Source of the DNA: an uncultured Rhodospirillaceae bacterium
Lineage (GTDB): Bacteria; Pseudomonadota; Alphaproteobacteria; UBA8366
DNA: 53,918 nucleotides
Reading direction: 5' to 3'
Assembly (NCBI GenBank): GCA_913043025.1
Contig: CAJWLM010000018.1
Span: 1-53,918, forward strand
This document shows positions 1 to 6,861 of this stretch, one piece after another. The notes under the pieces are model-generated. The model was not told where the DNA came from, did not search any database, and saw only the letters and a program-made list of their open reading frames with translations. How positions within the stretch are numbered: the stretch's first letter is position 1; each line of letters starts with the position of its first letter. The position numbers and the translations under genes were made by a program.

Positions 1-83
1 GTTAGAGATATATCACGAAGACACACCGCCTCAAACTGGGGGGGTTTTGCTTTCTTAAAGGTACTTAAAAAATAGAAGGGGGG

Positions 84-293
84 TCAGAACTGAGAGGGGT
101 TTTGTGTCTTAACGGGTAGGTCAGTCTTTGAAGTACTTCGGATAAACAAAAGGTTTACTAGAGGGTTAACAAACACAAGTATCACAGATATCCAGAGGAA
201 AGGGTCTTCATACTGTGAGGGAGCGATGAAGTAGGACACAAACATGATGACAAGAAGTACGTTTAGAATGATTGCAATCGTCTTCAGTTTCAT
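84..293 (-). CDS. Small two-helix membrane peptide, unknown function
   Basis: A 69-residue protein that I do not recognise. Two hydrophobic segments (about residues 6-24 and 32-50) predict a small inner-membrane protein with a short hydrophilic tail rich in Ser, Thr, Lys and Gln. The ATG is preceded by only a weak purine stretch (GAAAG), so translation is not strongly supported. It lies on the tRNA-proximal end of an integrated element and is read in the same direction as the integrase and the neighbouring lipoprotein gene. A repeat shared with that gene lies 66 bases upstream of the start. It is probably accessory cargo; a spurious ORF is possible because the region is AT-rich and lightly coding. 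Confidence 0.4.
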   Translation of the reverse strand: MKLKTIAIILNVLLVIMFVSYFIAPSQYEDPFLWISVILVFVNPLVNLLFIRSTSKTDLPVKTQNPSQF

Positions 294-358
294 CGTCTAA
301 CTTTCTTCATCTGGTTTGTAACAAAAAACGATGTTTCTATTATAAATTAGTATTTCTG

Positions 359-397
359 GATTTTGAGTGTGAGAGTAAGAGAGAGGGATGAGGACTA
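359..397 (-). repeat. Direct repeat copy 1, upstream of the small membrane peptide gene
   Basis: About 39 bases, purine-rich on the plus strand, beginning GATTTTG and ending GATGAGGACTA. It matches 754-797 closely apart from a few substitutions and a small indel. It lies upstream of the small gene ending at 84. It could be a shared promoter or regulatory block, or a duplicated cassette edge. Confidence 0.6.
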
Positions 398-440
398 GAG
401 AGTTCCTAACTCAACACCCTCTGTATTTTAAATATAGAAT

Positions 441-737
441 TCATCTTATTTTTTCGTAACATTGGGAACCTTTTCGGATGGTGCAACAAATATAGGACCA
501 TCCATCATTACGCCCTAAATCTTTTTGGCGAGCATATGAATAAGACTTATTTCCACAGGAACGTGCGCCCCTCGTGCTCCCAAGAAAAATTTCCTTGTTG
601 TTCGGAAAATAGAAATAGACATTAACGTCTACATTTTCATATTCCGATAAAGGCAATAATCCATCGCTGTCATCACACGCTGTCATCCCAAGAAGCACGG
701 CAATCGTTAGGCAGAGTGTTGTGGTCAGTTTTCTCAT
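441..737 (-). CDS. Small putative lipoprotein, unknown function
   Basis: A 98-residue protein without a recognised family. The N-terminus is a convincing lipoprotein signal: MRK, a hydrophobic core, then LGMTAC at residues 16-21, with Cys21 as the predicted lipidation site followed by two acidic residues. Asp at +2 would favour inner-membrane retention by the usual Lol rule. The mature part is short and contains several cysteines (about residues 61, 83, 84 and 92), which could form disulfides in the periplasm. No strong ribosome binding site is visible. It is co-directional with the integrase, and a repeat shared with the next small gene lies 17 bases upstream of its start. Likely cargo of the integrated element. 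Confidence 0.45.
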   Translation of the reverse strand: MRKLTTTLCLTIAVLLGMTACDDSDGLLPLSEYENVDVNVYFYFPNNKEIFLGSTRGARSCGNKSYSYARQKDLGRNDGWSYICCTIRKGSQCYEKIR

Positions 738-753
738 AAAAATGAGTTTAGTA

Positions 754-797
754 GATTTTGGGTATGTGAGTAAGAGAGAGTGGTGAGATGAGGACTA
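754..797 (-). repeat. Direct repeat copy 2, upstream of the small lipoprotein gene
   Basis: Second copy of the repeat at 359-397, same orientation. Both copies share GATTTTG, GAGTAAGAGAGAG and GATGAGGACTA in the same order; this copy carries a few extra bases before GATGAGG. It begins 17 bases upstream of the lipoprotein start codon, so it would cover the promoter or leader region of that gene. Confidence 0.6.
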
Positions 798-1106
798 CAA
801 CAGACCCTCTACCCCAAAAGTCTAATGGAACGCATTTGACTTAATGGGTCCCATATCCAAACACAGTCTACAATTACTCATCTAAGTTAGAGAGAAATAA
901 GGAAGACCCCCTACCCATTTTCCTATCGGGTATGCGTGAAACTTCCGTGTAAAAAAATCACCGCACATTTTTATGGGAACTGACCCTTACACACATTATC
1001 CAAGTGCTTCTCTGACTGACGCATATACTTCCAACCACCGCCAAATACCCTGCCAAAACCCCGAGGATAGTCACACAGACGCATAAGGATGTTGGTTGGG
1101 GAAAAT

Positions 1107-1197
1107 CCTATCTCCGTGCAAGAACCTGTCGGTAGTTGAGGTTTTCACGGTGCCGATAATGCCCATATAAAGTTTGCGGCGATGTTCCCACAATTCT
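1107..1197 (-). pseudogene. Possible remnant of a tyrosine recombinase C-terminus
   Basis: Directly downstream of the integrase stop, in a different frame, the minus strand reads about 29 codons containing VGTSPQTLYGHY and ending at TAG (stop codon at about 1107-1109). The spacing Gly-Thr-Ser, Leu four residues later, then Tyr four later matches the AGTSVDQLERFY segment that holds the catalytic Tyr in the intact integrase next to it. There is no start codon or upstream domain, so if real it is a fragment left by an older element or a recombination scar. A chance match cannot be excluded. Confidence 0.25.
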
Positions 1198-1205
1198 AAT
1201 GCTAA

Positions 1206-2432
1206 TCAGTTCTTTACAAGGAGGTTCTGTCTTTCTTTGCCTGTCAATTCCATATCACTGATATAAAATCTCTCTAATTGATCAACACTTGTTCCAGCAT
1301 TTTTCGCAAGAATGAAGACATTGATCTCACCACCACTCTTCTTCAATCGTGTTCTTAAACAATAATGACGAAGGGAATACGGCACCAATTTTTCATCGTT
1401 TGCATTTGTTTTCAAAGATGCAACATCCAACACATAATTGAATAACCGATTTACATTTCGTAACGCAGTGCTGCGATTTTTGTATTGAGGAAAGAGGATG
1501 TAATCATCGGTCGTATGATCAGGATGTAACTCTTTAAGGTGTTTATACATTCCTACAGCATCGGTTGTAGTGTTAAGCGTCCTACTACCAGTTTTACCTT
1601 CAATACACTTGATTTCTAATGAGGTTGGATTTTTCACCAGTCTAATATCTCTATGCTTGATATTGAATATCTCTCCCTCTGTTGGACGCATAAAAGAATG
1701 AACCACCATCGTTATGAAATAATATAATTCCATAGTGAGTGGCACACCTCTGACTTTAATACCCTCACTTGATAGTTCCCTCGTTGTTTTGAGCAGTTTT
1801 TTGTATTCTATCTCTGTGAAAGCAACTCTTGGATTATCTTTCCTTGGAATTTTAGGTTTCAAAGGAAGTTGTTGAATAATTCCTTCTTCATATGCGTAGG
1901 TCAGCACCTTACGCAAGGTAATCACTTGTTTCTCTTTCGTTGAGGGTGCGAGTGGTTTTTCTCTACGATCATCAAGAAAATTCAAATATTCTCTTATTTT
2001 TGGAGTGTTGATTTCTGCAACATCCATTCTTCCAAAATATGAAAGCAATCCATCAGGGTCACGATTTAGAATTTGTTCATCATTTTTAGAAAATGATTTT
2101 GCTCGTTCTTTCCCTGCAATCCTTCGTTGATCTTTCACAAGTTGTTCTGCGTAATATCCAAACTGCCTTTTTATAGGGGTGCCCTGAAGTTGCTGACCCC
2201 TGCTCAAATCTTCTAATAACTCTTCAGCAGCAGTCGTTGCTTGAACTCTGGAAGTTTCATTAGTGGAACGAACAACATATTTTCGTTCCCCTCTTACAAG
2301 CATCCTTGCATACCAATAAGGCGAACCACCTGTTTTGTAGATAGACAAACCTTTTCTTATTATTTTTTTGCCTATCTTGCTGTTCTTGCTGACATTTTTT
2401 TTCTGTGCCATCAAAATAAATGCCTGTTCCAT
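1206..2432 (-). CDS. Tyrosine recombinase / integrase of a tRNA-associated element
   Basis: Site-specific DNA recombinase that would insert and excise the element by strand exchange at attachment sites. With the ATG at 2432 it has 408 residues: an N-terminal DNA-binding part, a SAM-like core-binding domain (about 90-185) and a C-terminal catalytic domain. Visible catalytic residues are Arg249 (MRPTEGE), Lys280 (EGKTG), Arg355-His356 (SLRH) and the nucleophile Tyr390 (ERFY). The second His/Trp position of the usual GHxS motif is replaced in AGTS, a variant known in some phage-type integrases. An in-frame TTG at 2450 would add six residues; neither start has a strong ribosome binding site. The gene lies downstream of the 3' end of a tRNA-Met gene, the typical place for an island integrase. 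Confidence 0.9.
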   Translation of the reverse strand: MEQAFILMAQKKNVSKNSKIGKKIIRKGLSIYKTGGSPYWYARMLVRGERKYVVRSTNETSRVQATTAAEELLEDLSRGQQLQGTPIKRQFGYYAEQLVKDQRRIAGKERAKSFSKNDEQILNRDPDGLLSYFGRMDVAEINTPKIREYLNFLDDRREKPLAPSTKEKQVITLRKVLTYAYEEGIIQQLPLKPKIPRKDNPRVAFTEIEYKKLLKTTRELSSEGIKVRGVPLTMELYYFITMVVHSFMRPTEGEIFNIKHRDIRLVKNPTSLEIKCIEGKTGSRTLNTTTDAVGMYKHLKELHPDHTTDDYILFPQYKNRSTALRNVNRLFNYVLDVASLKTNANDEKLVPYSLRHYCLRTRLKKSGGEINVFILAKNAGTSVDQLERFYISDMELTGKERQNLLVKN

Positions 2433-2458
2433 TAGATCACTATATTTCAATCAAATAT

Positions 2459-2478
2459 ATTGTCTAACATTGTCTAAC
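2459..2478. repeat. Tandem 10-bp repeat upstream of the integrase
   Basis: Two perfect copies of ATTGTCTAAC (2459-2468 and 2469-2478) lie just upstream of the integrase start. Tandem short repeats in this position are often arm-type integrase sites or binding sites for an excisionase or regulator; that role is inferred here. Confidence 0.55.
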
Positions 2479-2501
2479 TCAATGGCAGATATTTTAAAAA
2501 G

Positions 2502-2539
2502 AAAAAACTCCCAAATAACCTATGTTTTCCGAGAGTTTT
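2502..2539 (-). terminator. Probable intrinsic terminator after tRNA-Met
   Basis: On the minus strand AAAACTC (2539-2533) can pair with GAGTTTT (2510-2504) around a loop of about 22 bases, followed by a T-rich run. It sits immediately after the tRNA 3' end and before the integrase, so it would separate the two transcription units. The stem is AT-rich and modest. Confidence 0.4.
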
Positions 2540-2615
2540 GGTGGCGGAGCAGGGATTTGAACCCCGGACACATGGATTATGATTCCACTGCTCTAACCAA
2601 CTGAGCTACTCCGCC
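2539..2615 (-). tRNA. tRNA-Met (anticodon CAT), elongator type
   Basis: A complete 77-base cloverleaf including an encoded CCA. The acceptor stem is GGCGGAG/CTCCGCC, the D arm GCTC/GAGC, the anticodon stem GTGGA/TCCAT around loop ATCATAA with CAT at the anticodon, and the T arm has TTCAAAT. A CAT anticodon also occurs in initiator tRNA and in lysidine-modified tRNA-Ile. The paired first acceptor position argues against initiator, and the body resembles alphaproteobacterial elongator tRNA-Met. The gene is intact although an integrase gene follows its 3' end, as expected when an integrating element restores the tRNA 3' segment. Confidence 0.93.
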
Positions 2616-2636
2616 ATCCACAATATAGAGCCGTAG

Positions 2637-2665
2637 CAAATACTGCTCACCCCATCTGCTGTCAA
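2637..2665 (-). promoter_or_regulatory. Sigma70-type promoter of tRNA-Met
   Basis: On the minus strand TTGACA (2665-2660), a 17-base spacer and TATTTG (2642-2637) are placed about 20 bases before the mature tRNA 5' end at 2615. A perfect -35 with ideal spacing supports this; the -10 is imperfect. Confidence 0.6.
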
Positions 2666-2774
2666 GCGTACTTATTTGCGGGAGGGGACAGATGAATCCA
2701 GCAAGCCGCAATGTCCTTATTTGCAAAAGATCTTACTTTTAAACGATAATTAGCCAGCCCATCAGAGATAGAGC

Positions 2775-3890
2775 TCAATGCCGCTTTATCCACCCTCCAC
2801 CCAACACTCTTTCATTCCAGTAAAATACGCAGGCCTGACCAGAAGATATGCTGAATTGTGGCTCGGGAAAATGCACCTCTGCTTGCTCACCCGGAAGTAA
2901 TTTGACCGAAGCTGGCACTGGCTCCATCGCTGATCGGAACTTTACCATCACCTTTTCAAGCCGTCCTATTTCATCTAACCCAACCAACAAATTCACCTGA
3001 TCAATTCTTATTTTTGGAACTTCTAGAGCTTTGCGAGGACCAACAACTACTCGTTTTTCTTTTGGTTCGAGGCGAATAACGTACAGCGGTTCCGAATTTG
3101 GCCCTCGCCCTCCAATATGAAGACCTCGGCGTTGACCAATAGTAAAACCTATTATCCCTTTATGGTGCCCAAGCACTCGACCGTTGCAGTCTACGATATC
3201 GCCAGGCTCTATTGATTCTGGCCGAAGTTTTTCAACAATATTTGAGTAGGAGCCATTGGGAACAAAACAAATATCCTGACTATCTGGTTTTGCTGACACG
3301 GAAAGGTCAAATCGTTCGGCGTGAGCGCGTGTTTCAGCTTTCGGCAACTCACCCAACGGAAACCGCAGATACTCCAACTGCTCCTGGGTTGTCGCAAAAA
3401 GAAAGTAACTTTGATCTTTCCCCTTGTCAGATCCTTGATAAAGCTCCGCACCATTTGGACCACCAACCCGCCTAATATAATGCCCAGTTGCTAGAGCGTC
3501 AGCACCAAGTTCACGGGCTGTTGAGAGTAGATCTCTAAATTTCACAGTTTGATTACATCGCACACATGGAATAGGCGTTTCGCCCGCGACATAGCTATCC
3601 GCAAAATCTCGTATTACCGATTCTTGAAATTTAGTCTCGTAATCTAGTACATAATGCGGAATTCCAAGTTTGTCCGCAACATTACGAGCATCATGTATGT
3701 CTTGACCGGCGCAACAGCTGCCCTTTTTTTTTGTCGCTTCCCCATGATCGTATAGCTGTAGGGTAATGCCTATGACGTTATAACCTGCTTCCGATAAAAG
3801 AGCGGCGGTTACGGAAGAATCAACTCCGCCTGACATTGCCACCACAATCTTACTATCTTTGGGTTTTTTATTTTTTATTAAACAATCCAT
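2775..3890 (-). CDS. mnmA: tRNA-specific 2-thiouridylase MnmA
   Basis: Cytosolic enzyme that activates U34 of tRNA-Lys, tRNA-Glu and tRNA-Gln with ATP and inserts sulfur to give 2-thiouridine. The 371 residues are near the usual length. The N-terminal PP-loop SGGVDSS lies at about 20-26. The conserved PCVRCN segment places one catalytic Cys at 109, and the partner Cys lies in SGQAC close to the C-terminus. [21 protein letters not shown] and GQRRGL are further family signatures. It needs persulfide sulfur, which the two cysteine desulfurases at 6.9-9.2 kb could provide, though nothing here proves that route. It is transcribed alone, with a TATAAT-like -10 just upstream. Confidence 0.96.
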   Translation of the reverse strand: MDCLIKNKKPKDSKIVVAMSGGVDSSVTAALLSEAGYNVIGITLQLYDHGEATKKKGSCCAGQDIHDARNVADKLGIPHYVLDYETKFQESVIRDFADSYVAGETPIPCVRCNQTVKFRDLLSTARELGADALATGHYIRRVGGPNGAELYQGSDKGKDQSYFLFATTQEQLEYLRFPLGELPKAETRAHAERFDLSVSAKPDSQDICFVPNGSYSNIVEKLRPESIEPGDIVDCNGRVLGHHKGIIGFTIGQRRGLHIGGRGPNSEPLYVIRLEPKEKRVVVGPRKALEVPKIRIDQVNLLVGLDEIGRLEKVMVKFRSAMEPVPASVKLLPGEQAEVHFPEPQFSISSGQACVFYWNERVLGGGWIKRH

Positions 3891-3923
3891 GACTCAAATA
3901 TAAGCTTTTCCAATCCAAACGCA

Positions 3924-3943
3924 ATTATACGTGTTTTAAACAC
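3924..3943 (-). promoter_or_regulatory. Putative mnmA promoter -10 with adjacent palindrome
   Basis: Minus-strand TATAAT (3929-3924) lies about 33 bases before the mnmA ATG. One base upstream is the 13-base palindrome GTGTTTTAAACAC (3931-3943), falling in the -10/-35 spacer. No good -35 is visible, so an operator or activator site is possible. Inferred from sequence only. Confidence 0.35.
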
Positions 3944-4027
3944 TAGTAAGCCTTGCTCTACACTATTGACCCCAGGCTTGCTATCCGCAACATTGGAAAA
4001 TAAACGCGTTATAGAGAGCCTCCCAGA

Positions 4028-4294
4028 ATGACCGAAATAATCGGCGGAAACATTCTTTCCACAAATTTCTTTTCTTTTACACCCATTGCGCGGGCCGCAG
4101 GTAATGGTGTTTTTGTATCGGCAGAAGCAAGCGCGCTGGGTTTTGCATCAGATAACGCCGGCCGAAATTCAGCTTCTTTTGCAAGAGGAAGCTCAAGGAT
4201 ACAACCTCAGTTCATTGCTTTTGACCCAAGCGGCCGGCTTGTTGGCAGTCAAGTTTCACAAATACGAGGTGTGCTAATAGATATTACAGCATGA
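4028..4294 (+). CDS. Hypothetical small protein
   Basis: An 88-residue ORF on the strand opposite its neighbours, filling the gap between the mnmA start and the tenA stop. I recognise no family. It is rich in Ala, Gly and Ser (AAGNGVFVSAEASALGFAS) and has no signal peptide or membrane segment. No clear ribosome binding site precedes the ATG, and a second overlapping frame of 63 codons exists in the same stretch. Its base composition is more GC-rich than the flanking spacer, which mildly favours coding. It converges on tenA with only four bases between the stops. Confidence 0.35.
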   Translation: MTEIIGGNILSTNFFSFTPIARAAGNGVFVSAEASALGFASDNAGRNSASFARGSSRIQPQFIAFDPSGRLVGSQVSQIRGVLIDITA

Positions 4295-4298
4295 AAAA

Positions 4299-4976
4299 TC
4301 ATTTGCCTGCGCCCAAACCCATTTGCCAGAAATTTATTTCAAGTTGAGTCGCAATCTGAAAATTTGCAGCTAGGGCGTCAAATCTGGTGTCACCACCATA
4401 CCGCATCGCTAAATCGTCAAGTTTCTTTATTGCTGCCTGTCCAATCGCTTGGTATTCTTCACCTGAATACATATCAATCCAACGTTTATAGGGGTTATTG
4501 AGACGCTGTGTTGATAAGCCTTCTGCAAGCCAAGAACCTATTTCTGCATACCCGACTATGCATGGCAATAACACCACTTGTAAATCTAACAAGTCCCCAA
4601 CCATACCTCTCTCGAGCACGAAACGAGTGTAGGCCAAGTTAGCTGGCGCTTCTTTCGTATTTGCTAATACTGTCTCAGTTATTCCCCATTCTTTACAGTA
4701 GTCGATGTGCAGTTTCATTTCGTAATTAGCAAGCGCGCTCACCGTAGCTGCTGCATCTCGTATATCTTCAATCCGGTCCGCTTTAAAAGCTGCAAGTGCG
4801 TGAGCTCGGGAAAAATGTATAAGAAAAATATAATCCTGCTTGAGATAGTAACAAAAAGATGCCTTTGAAAGAGTTCCATTACCTAATCCTGCTACGAATG
4901 GGTGGTGGGTGTATGCCTCCCATGTATCCGGACAAGTTTCTTTCAATCGATGAAAAAAGGTAGGGCGATCAATCAC
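4299..4976 (-). CDS. tenA: TenA-family aminopyrimidine aminohydrolase (thiaminase II)
   Basis: Salvages degraded thiamin by hydrolysing the aminopyrimidine to the HMP precursor used for thiamin synthesis. The 225-residue all-helical TenA/HemO-fold protein keeps the expected active-site residues: Asp48 in QDY, the nucleophile Cys139 in LLPCIVGY, and Glu213 in LEINFWQMGL near the C-terminus. Tyr143 follows the catalytic Cys as in active members, so this looks like a catalytically competent TenA rather than a Cys-less variant. It begins 24 bases downstream of the outer membrane protein gene on the same strand and may be cotranscribed with it. No other thiamin genes and no TPP riboswitch are nearby. 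Confidence 0.93.
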   Translation of the reverse strand: MIDRPTFFHRLKETCPDTWEAYTHHPFVAGLGNGTLSKASFCYYLKQDYIFLIHFSRAHALAAFKADRIEDIRDAAATVSALANYEMKLHIDYCKEWGITETVLANTKEAPANLAYTRFVLERGMVGDLLDLQVVLLPCIVGYAEIGSWLAEGLSTQRLNNPYKRWIDMYSGEEYQAIGQAAIKKLDDLAMRYGGDTRFDALAANFQIATQLEINFWQMGLGAGK

Positions 4977-5000
4977 TGGCGCTACGGTAAAAAAATATTG

Positions 5001-6260
5001 CTAGATACCATAGCGAAGACCTAACATTATATCATGGCTACGCAGTCCGCCACGGTCAAAGCGACGATTCGTGTTCCCGCCGGAACCTAGAGCCGTGCGC
5101 AAACTTCCTGAGTCGATGTATCGATATAATAAGTCTACAAGCCAACGCGGAGAGACTCTGTAGCCCGTTCCTGCCATCAATGAATAGGCAAAACCTATTG
5201 ATGCATCTGACTCATATGTTTGTGAGACGCCGTTAAGCGTTGTACTCACTTCAAGTTCATTTTGAGACACTCCCAAACCCAAGCCTATAAAAGGCGAGAA
5301 CTTTGAGTGTATTGGAAAATCGTAAAAACTATTTAGCATAAAGTTAACGCTGCTGATTTCGGCAGTTCCAGCCTGCGCAACCCCGCTAGTTCGATTTGTT
5401 GTAGTTATGTCGGTGTCAGCCTTCATTCTATAGGTGAACTCGAACTCATTCCGGACAGGCAACCCGTATGTCGCCCAACTAATTCCAAAAGCACCACTAA
5501 ACACACCGGACGTAAGCGGTGCATCTGTTTCGACATTATGAGAAGCAGCTGGATCATCGAGATCAAGTGAACCGTCACTAGCAAAGAAAAACCCACTTTT
5601 AAGCGCAATGTAGGGGTCCAACCGAGCGGGCCCAATTTCGCTTGCCATCTTCTTGGTATGCATCAATGTGGGCGTTTTCTGCGGTGCTTGAGATGCAATA
5701 TGACCGGATGCAGCCATCTTTACTGATTTAGGTACGGCAGACAGAACTGATTGAACTGCCTGGCCTTTAATATCGCGGACCGCATTTCGGATGACGGTTG
5801 CTTTTGATGGCAGAGTTCTTGATTTTTTTGGCACAACGTCAAACGCTAGCCGATGTCCATATTTACCACTCGGCTTCAAGCCTCTTATCCAACGCAAACC
5901 AAGTTGCCTTTTCCCTTCTATTAACAAAGAGCCGCCACCTCCGGCAGCAGGTACAAACTCTATTCTATCAATATTTTTGCTTCTCAAGTACGCGTAGGTA
6001 TTCCGGGCTTTCCATTTCACTTTTGGAAGTACAATAGCAATAGTTTTTCCGTCTGGACTTGTATCATACTTGATATTTACTTGACCAGTAGTGTCGAGAA
6101 CAACGCGTGAGAAATTCGCATGCTCTCCACTTCGAAGTTGAGTAACACTAACATTCGTATTGGCAGAGTAGTTTTCACCAACGGAAGCTTTCGCGCCTGG
6201 CAAGGATCCCGAAGCACATAAAAACAGCCCAACCACCAGACTGCCTAAAAAATACTTCAT
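5001..6260 (-). CDS. AMIN-domain outer membrane beta-barrel protein
   Basis: A 419-residue envelope protein. The longer frame begins at 6377, but the Met at 6260 is preceded by GTAGGA and starts a clean signal peptide (MKYFLGSLVVGLFLCASGS, cleavage near AKA), and a promoter overlaps the upstream ATG. Mature residues of about 35-145 form an AMIN-like domain: LRSGEHANFSRVVLD parallels ARLGTHPGLTRLVLD in the AmiC of this window. A linker of about 70 residues follows. The last 190 or so residues look like an opacity/OmpA-type barrel, with alternating strands, PFIGLGLGVS, YSLMAGTGYR and a C-terminal IMLGLRYGI. AMIN domains target proteins to peptidoglycan or the envelope, so this could anchor the outer membrane to the wall. 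The barrel lacks the usual terminal Phe. Confidence 0.8.
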   Translation of the reverse strand: MKYFLGSLVVGLFLCASGSLPGAKASVGENYSANTNVSVTQLRSGEHANFSRVVLDTTGQVNIKYDTSPDGKTIAIVLPKVKWKARNTYAYLRSKNIDRIEFVPAAGGGGSLLIEGKRQLGLRWIRGLKPSGKYGHRLAFDVVPKKSRTLPSKATVIRNAVRDIKGQAVQSVLSAVPKSVKMAASGHIASQAPQKTPTLMHTKKMASEIGPARLDPYIALKSGFFFASDGSLDLDDPAASHNVETDAPLTSGVFSGAFGISWATYGLPVRNEFEFTYRMKADTDITTTNRTSGVAQAGTAEISSVNFMLNSFYDFPIHSKFSPFIGLGLGVSQNELEVSTTLNGVSQTYESDASIGFAYSLMAGTGYRVSPRWLVDLLYRYIDSGSLRTALGSGGNTNRRFDRGGLRSHDIMLGLRYGI

Positions 6261-6348
6261 TATCCTACCGATTTTAGTCAAGCACTGATATATCAACAAA
6301 ATTGATCCACCCACCATATTTTGTATCTTGTAGCGTAATACATACAAA

Positions 6349-6377
6349 ATATTAGCTAGCGATGGAAAAGTGGTCAA
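6349..6377 (-). promoter_or_regulatory. Sigma70-type promoter of the AMIN-barrel gene
   Basis: Minus-strand TTGACC (6377-6372), a 17-base spacer and TAATAT (6354-6349) lie about 90 bases before the chosen start at 6260. Close match and ideal spacing. It overlaps the ATG at 6377, which argues against that start. Confidence 0.6.
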
Positions 6378-6522
6378 ATCGAGTTATTTTTTTTTTTACC
6401 CCATTTCATGAAAAAGGCCATCGCGTGGTGTTTACAGCTCTCGATGTTTACGAAGGAGATCCTGCCAACCGACTGATTCTATACTATTAAAATAAACTTT
6501 GTTTAGACTTCAGAGTAAAAAG

Positions 6523-6861
6523 CTAATCTTCGAAAATTAAATTGCTCTTTCGGCGCGGCAATTGCAAGGTGAGGCCATTTAATGCCTCAATCATTGTTAG
6601 TTGGCATCCGAGTCGGGATGTTTGGGTAAGGCCTTTAACCAGATCAAGCAACCCTTCTTCCTCCTCACATGGTGCTGGTAACTTTGAAACCCATGCTGGG
6701 TCAACAATCACATGGCAAGTAGAACAAGCCATTTGACCTTCACAAGCTCCCTCTATGTCTATACCGTTACGATGTGCTATGTCTAACACCGAACACCCCT
6801 CTGGCGCCTCCACTTCCTGAGCATCGCCTTCAGCACTGAGAAATACTATTTTGGCCATCAT
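6523..6861 (-). CDS. fdx: [2Fe-2S] ferredoxin, adrenodoxin/Isc type
   Basis: A small cytosolic electron carrier, 112 residues, with the adrenodoxin-type cluster ligands Cys40, Cys46, Cys49 (CEGQMACSTC) and Cys86 (GCQL). Members of this family supply electrons during Fe-S cluster assembly or to P450-type oxygenases. The position here, its ATG overlapping the stop of a cysteine desulfurase gene by one base (TAATG), points to cluster assembly and translational coupling. It is the last gene of the apparent cysE-desulfurase-desulfurase-fdx operon. A second ATG one codon downstream is equally possible as start. Confidence 0.93.
   Translation of the reverse strand: MMAKIVFLSAEGDAQEVEAPEGCSVLDIAHRNGIDIEGACEGQMACSTCHVIVDPAWVSKLPAPCEEEEGLLDLVKGLTQTSRLGCQLTMIEALNGLTLQLPRRKSNLIFED

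Larger units (their letters stand above)
738..1205. other. Non-coding or degraded stretch of the integrated element
   Basis: No ORF of ordinary length is present. It holds repeat copy 2 at its left end, an unassigned minus-strand 37-codon ORF at 971-1084, and a minus-strand reading frame at 1107-1197 resembling the C-terminus of a tyrosine recombinase. GTTAGAGA followed 8 bases later by GAAGAC occurs both near 886 and at the very start of the window. The stretch looks like eroded mobile-element DNA. Confidence 0.4.

Noticed and set aside
4086-4277. 63-codon frame overlapping the 88-codon ORF
   Set aside because: Shorter, no start signal, and in conflict with the longer frame. At most one is real.
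6386-6397. T-run near 6390 as a terminator
   Set aside because: No adjacent stem on either strand; probably plain AT-rich spacer.
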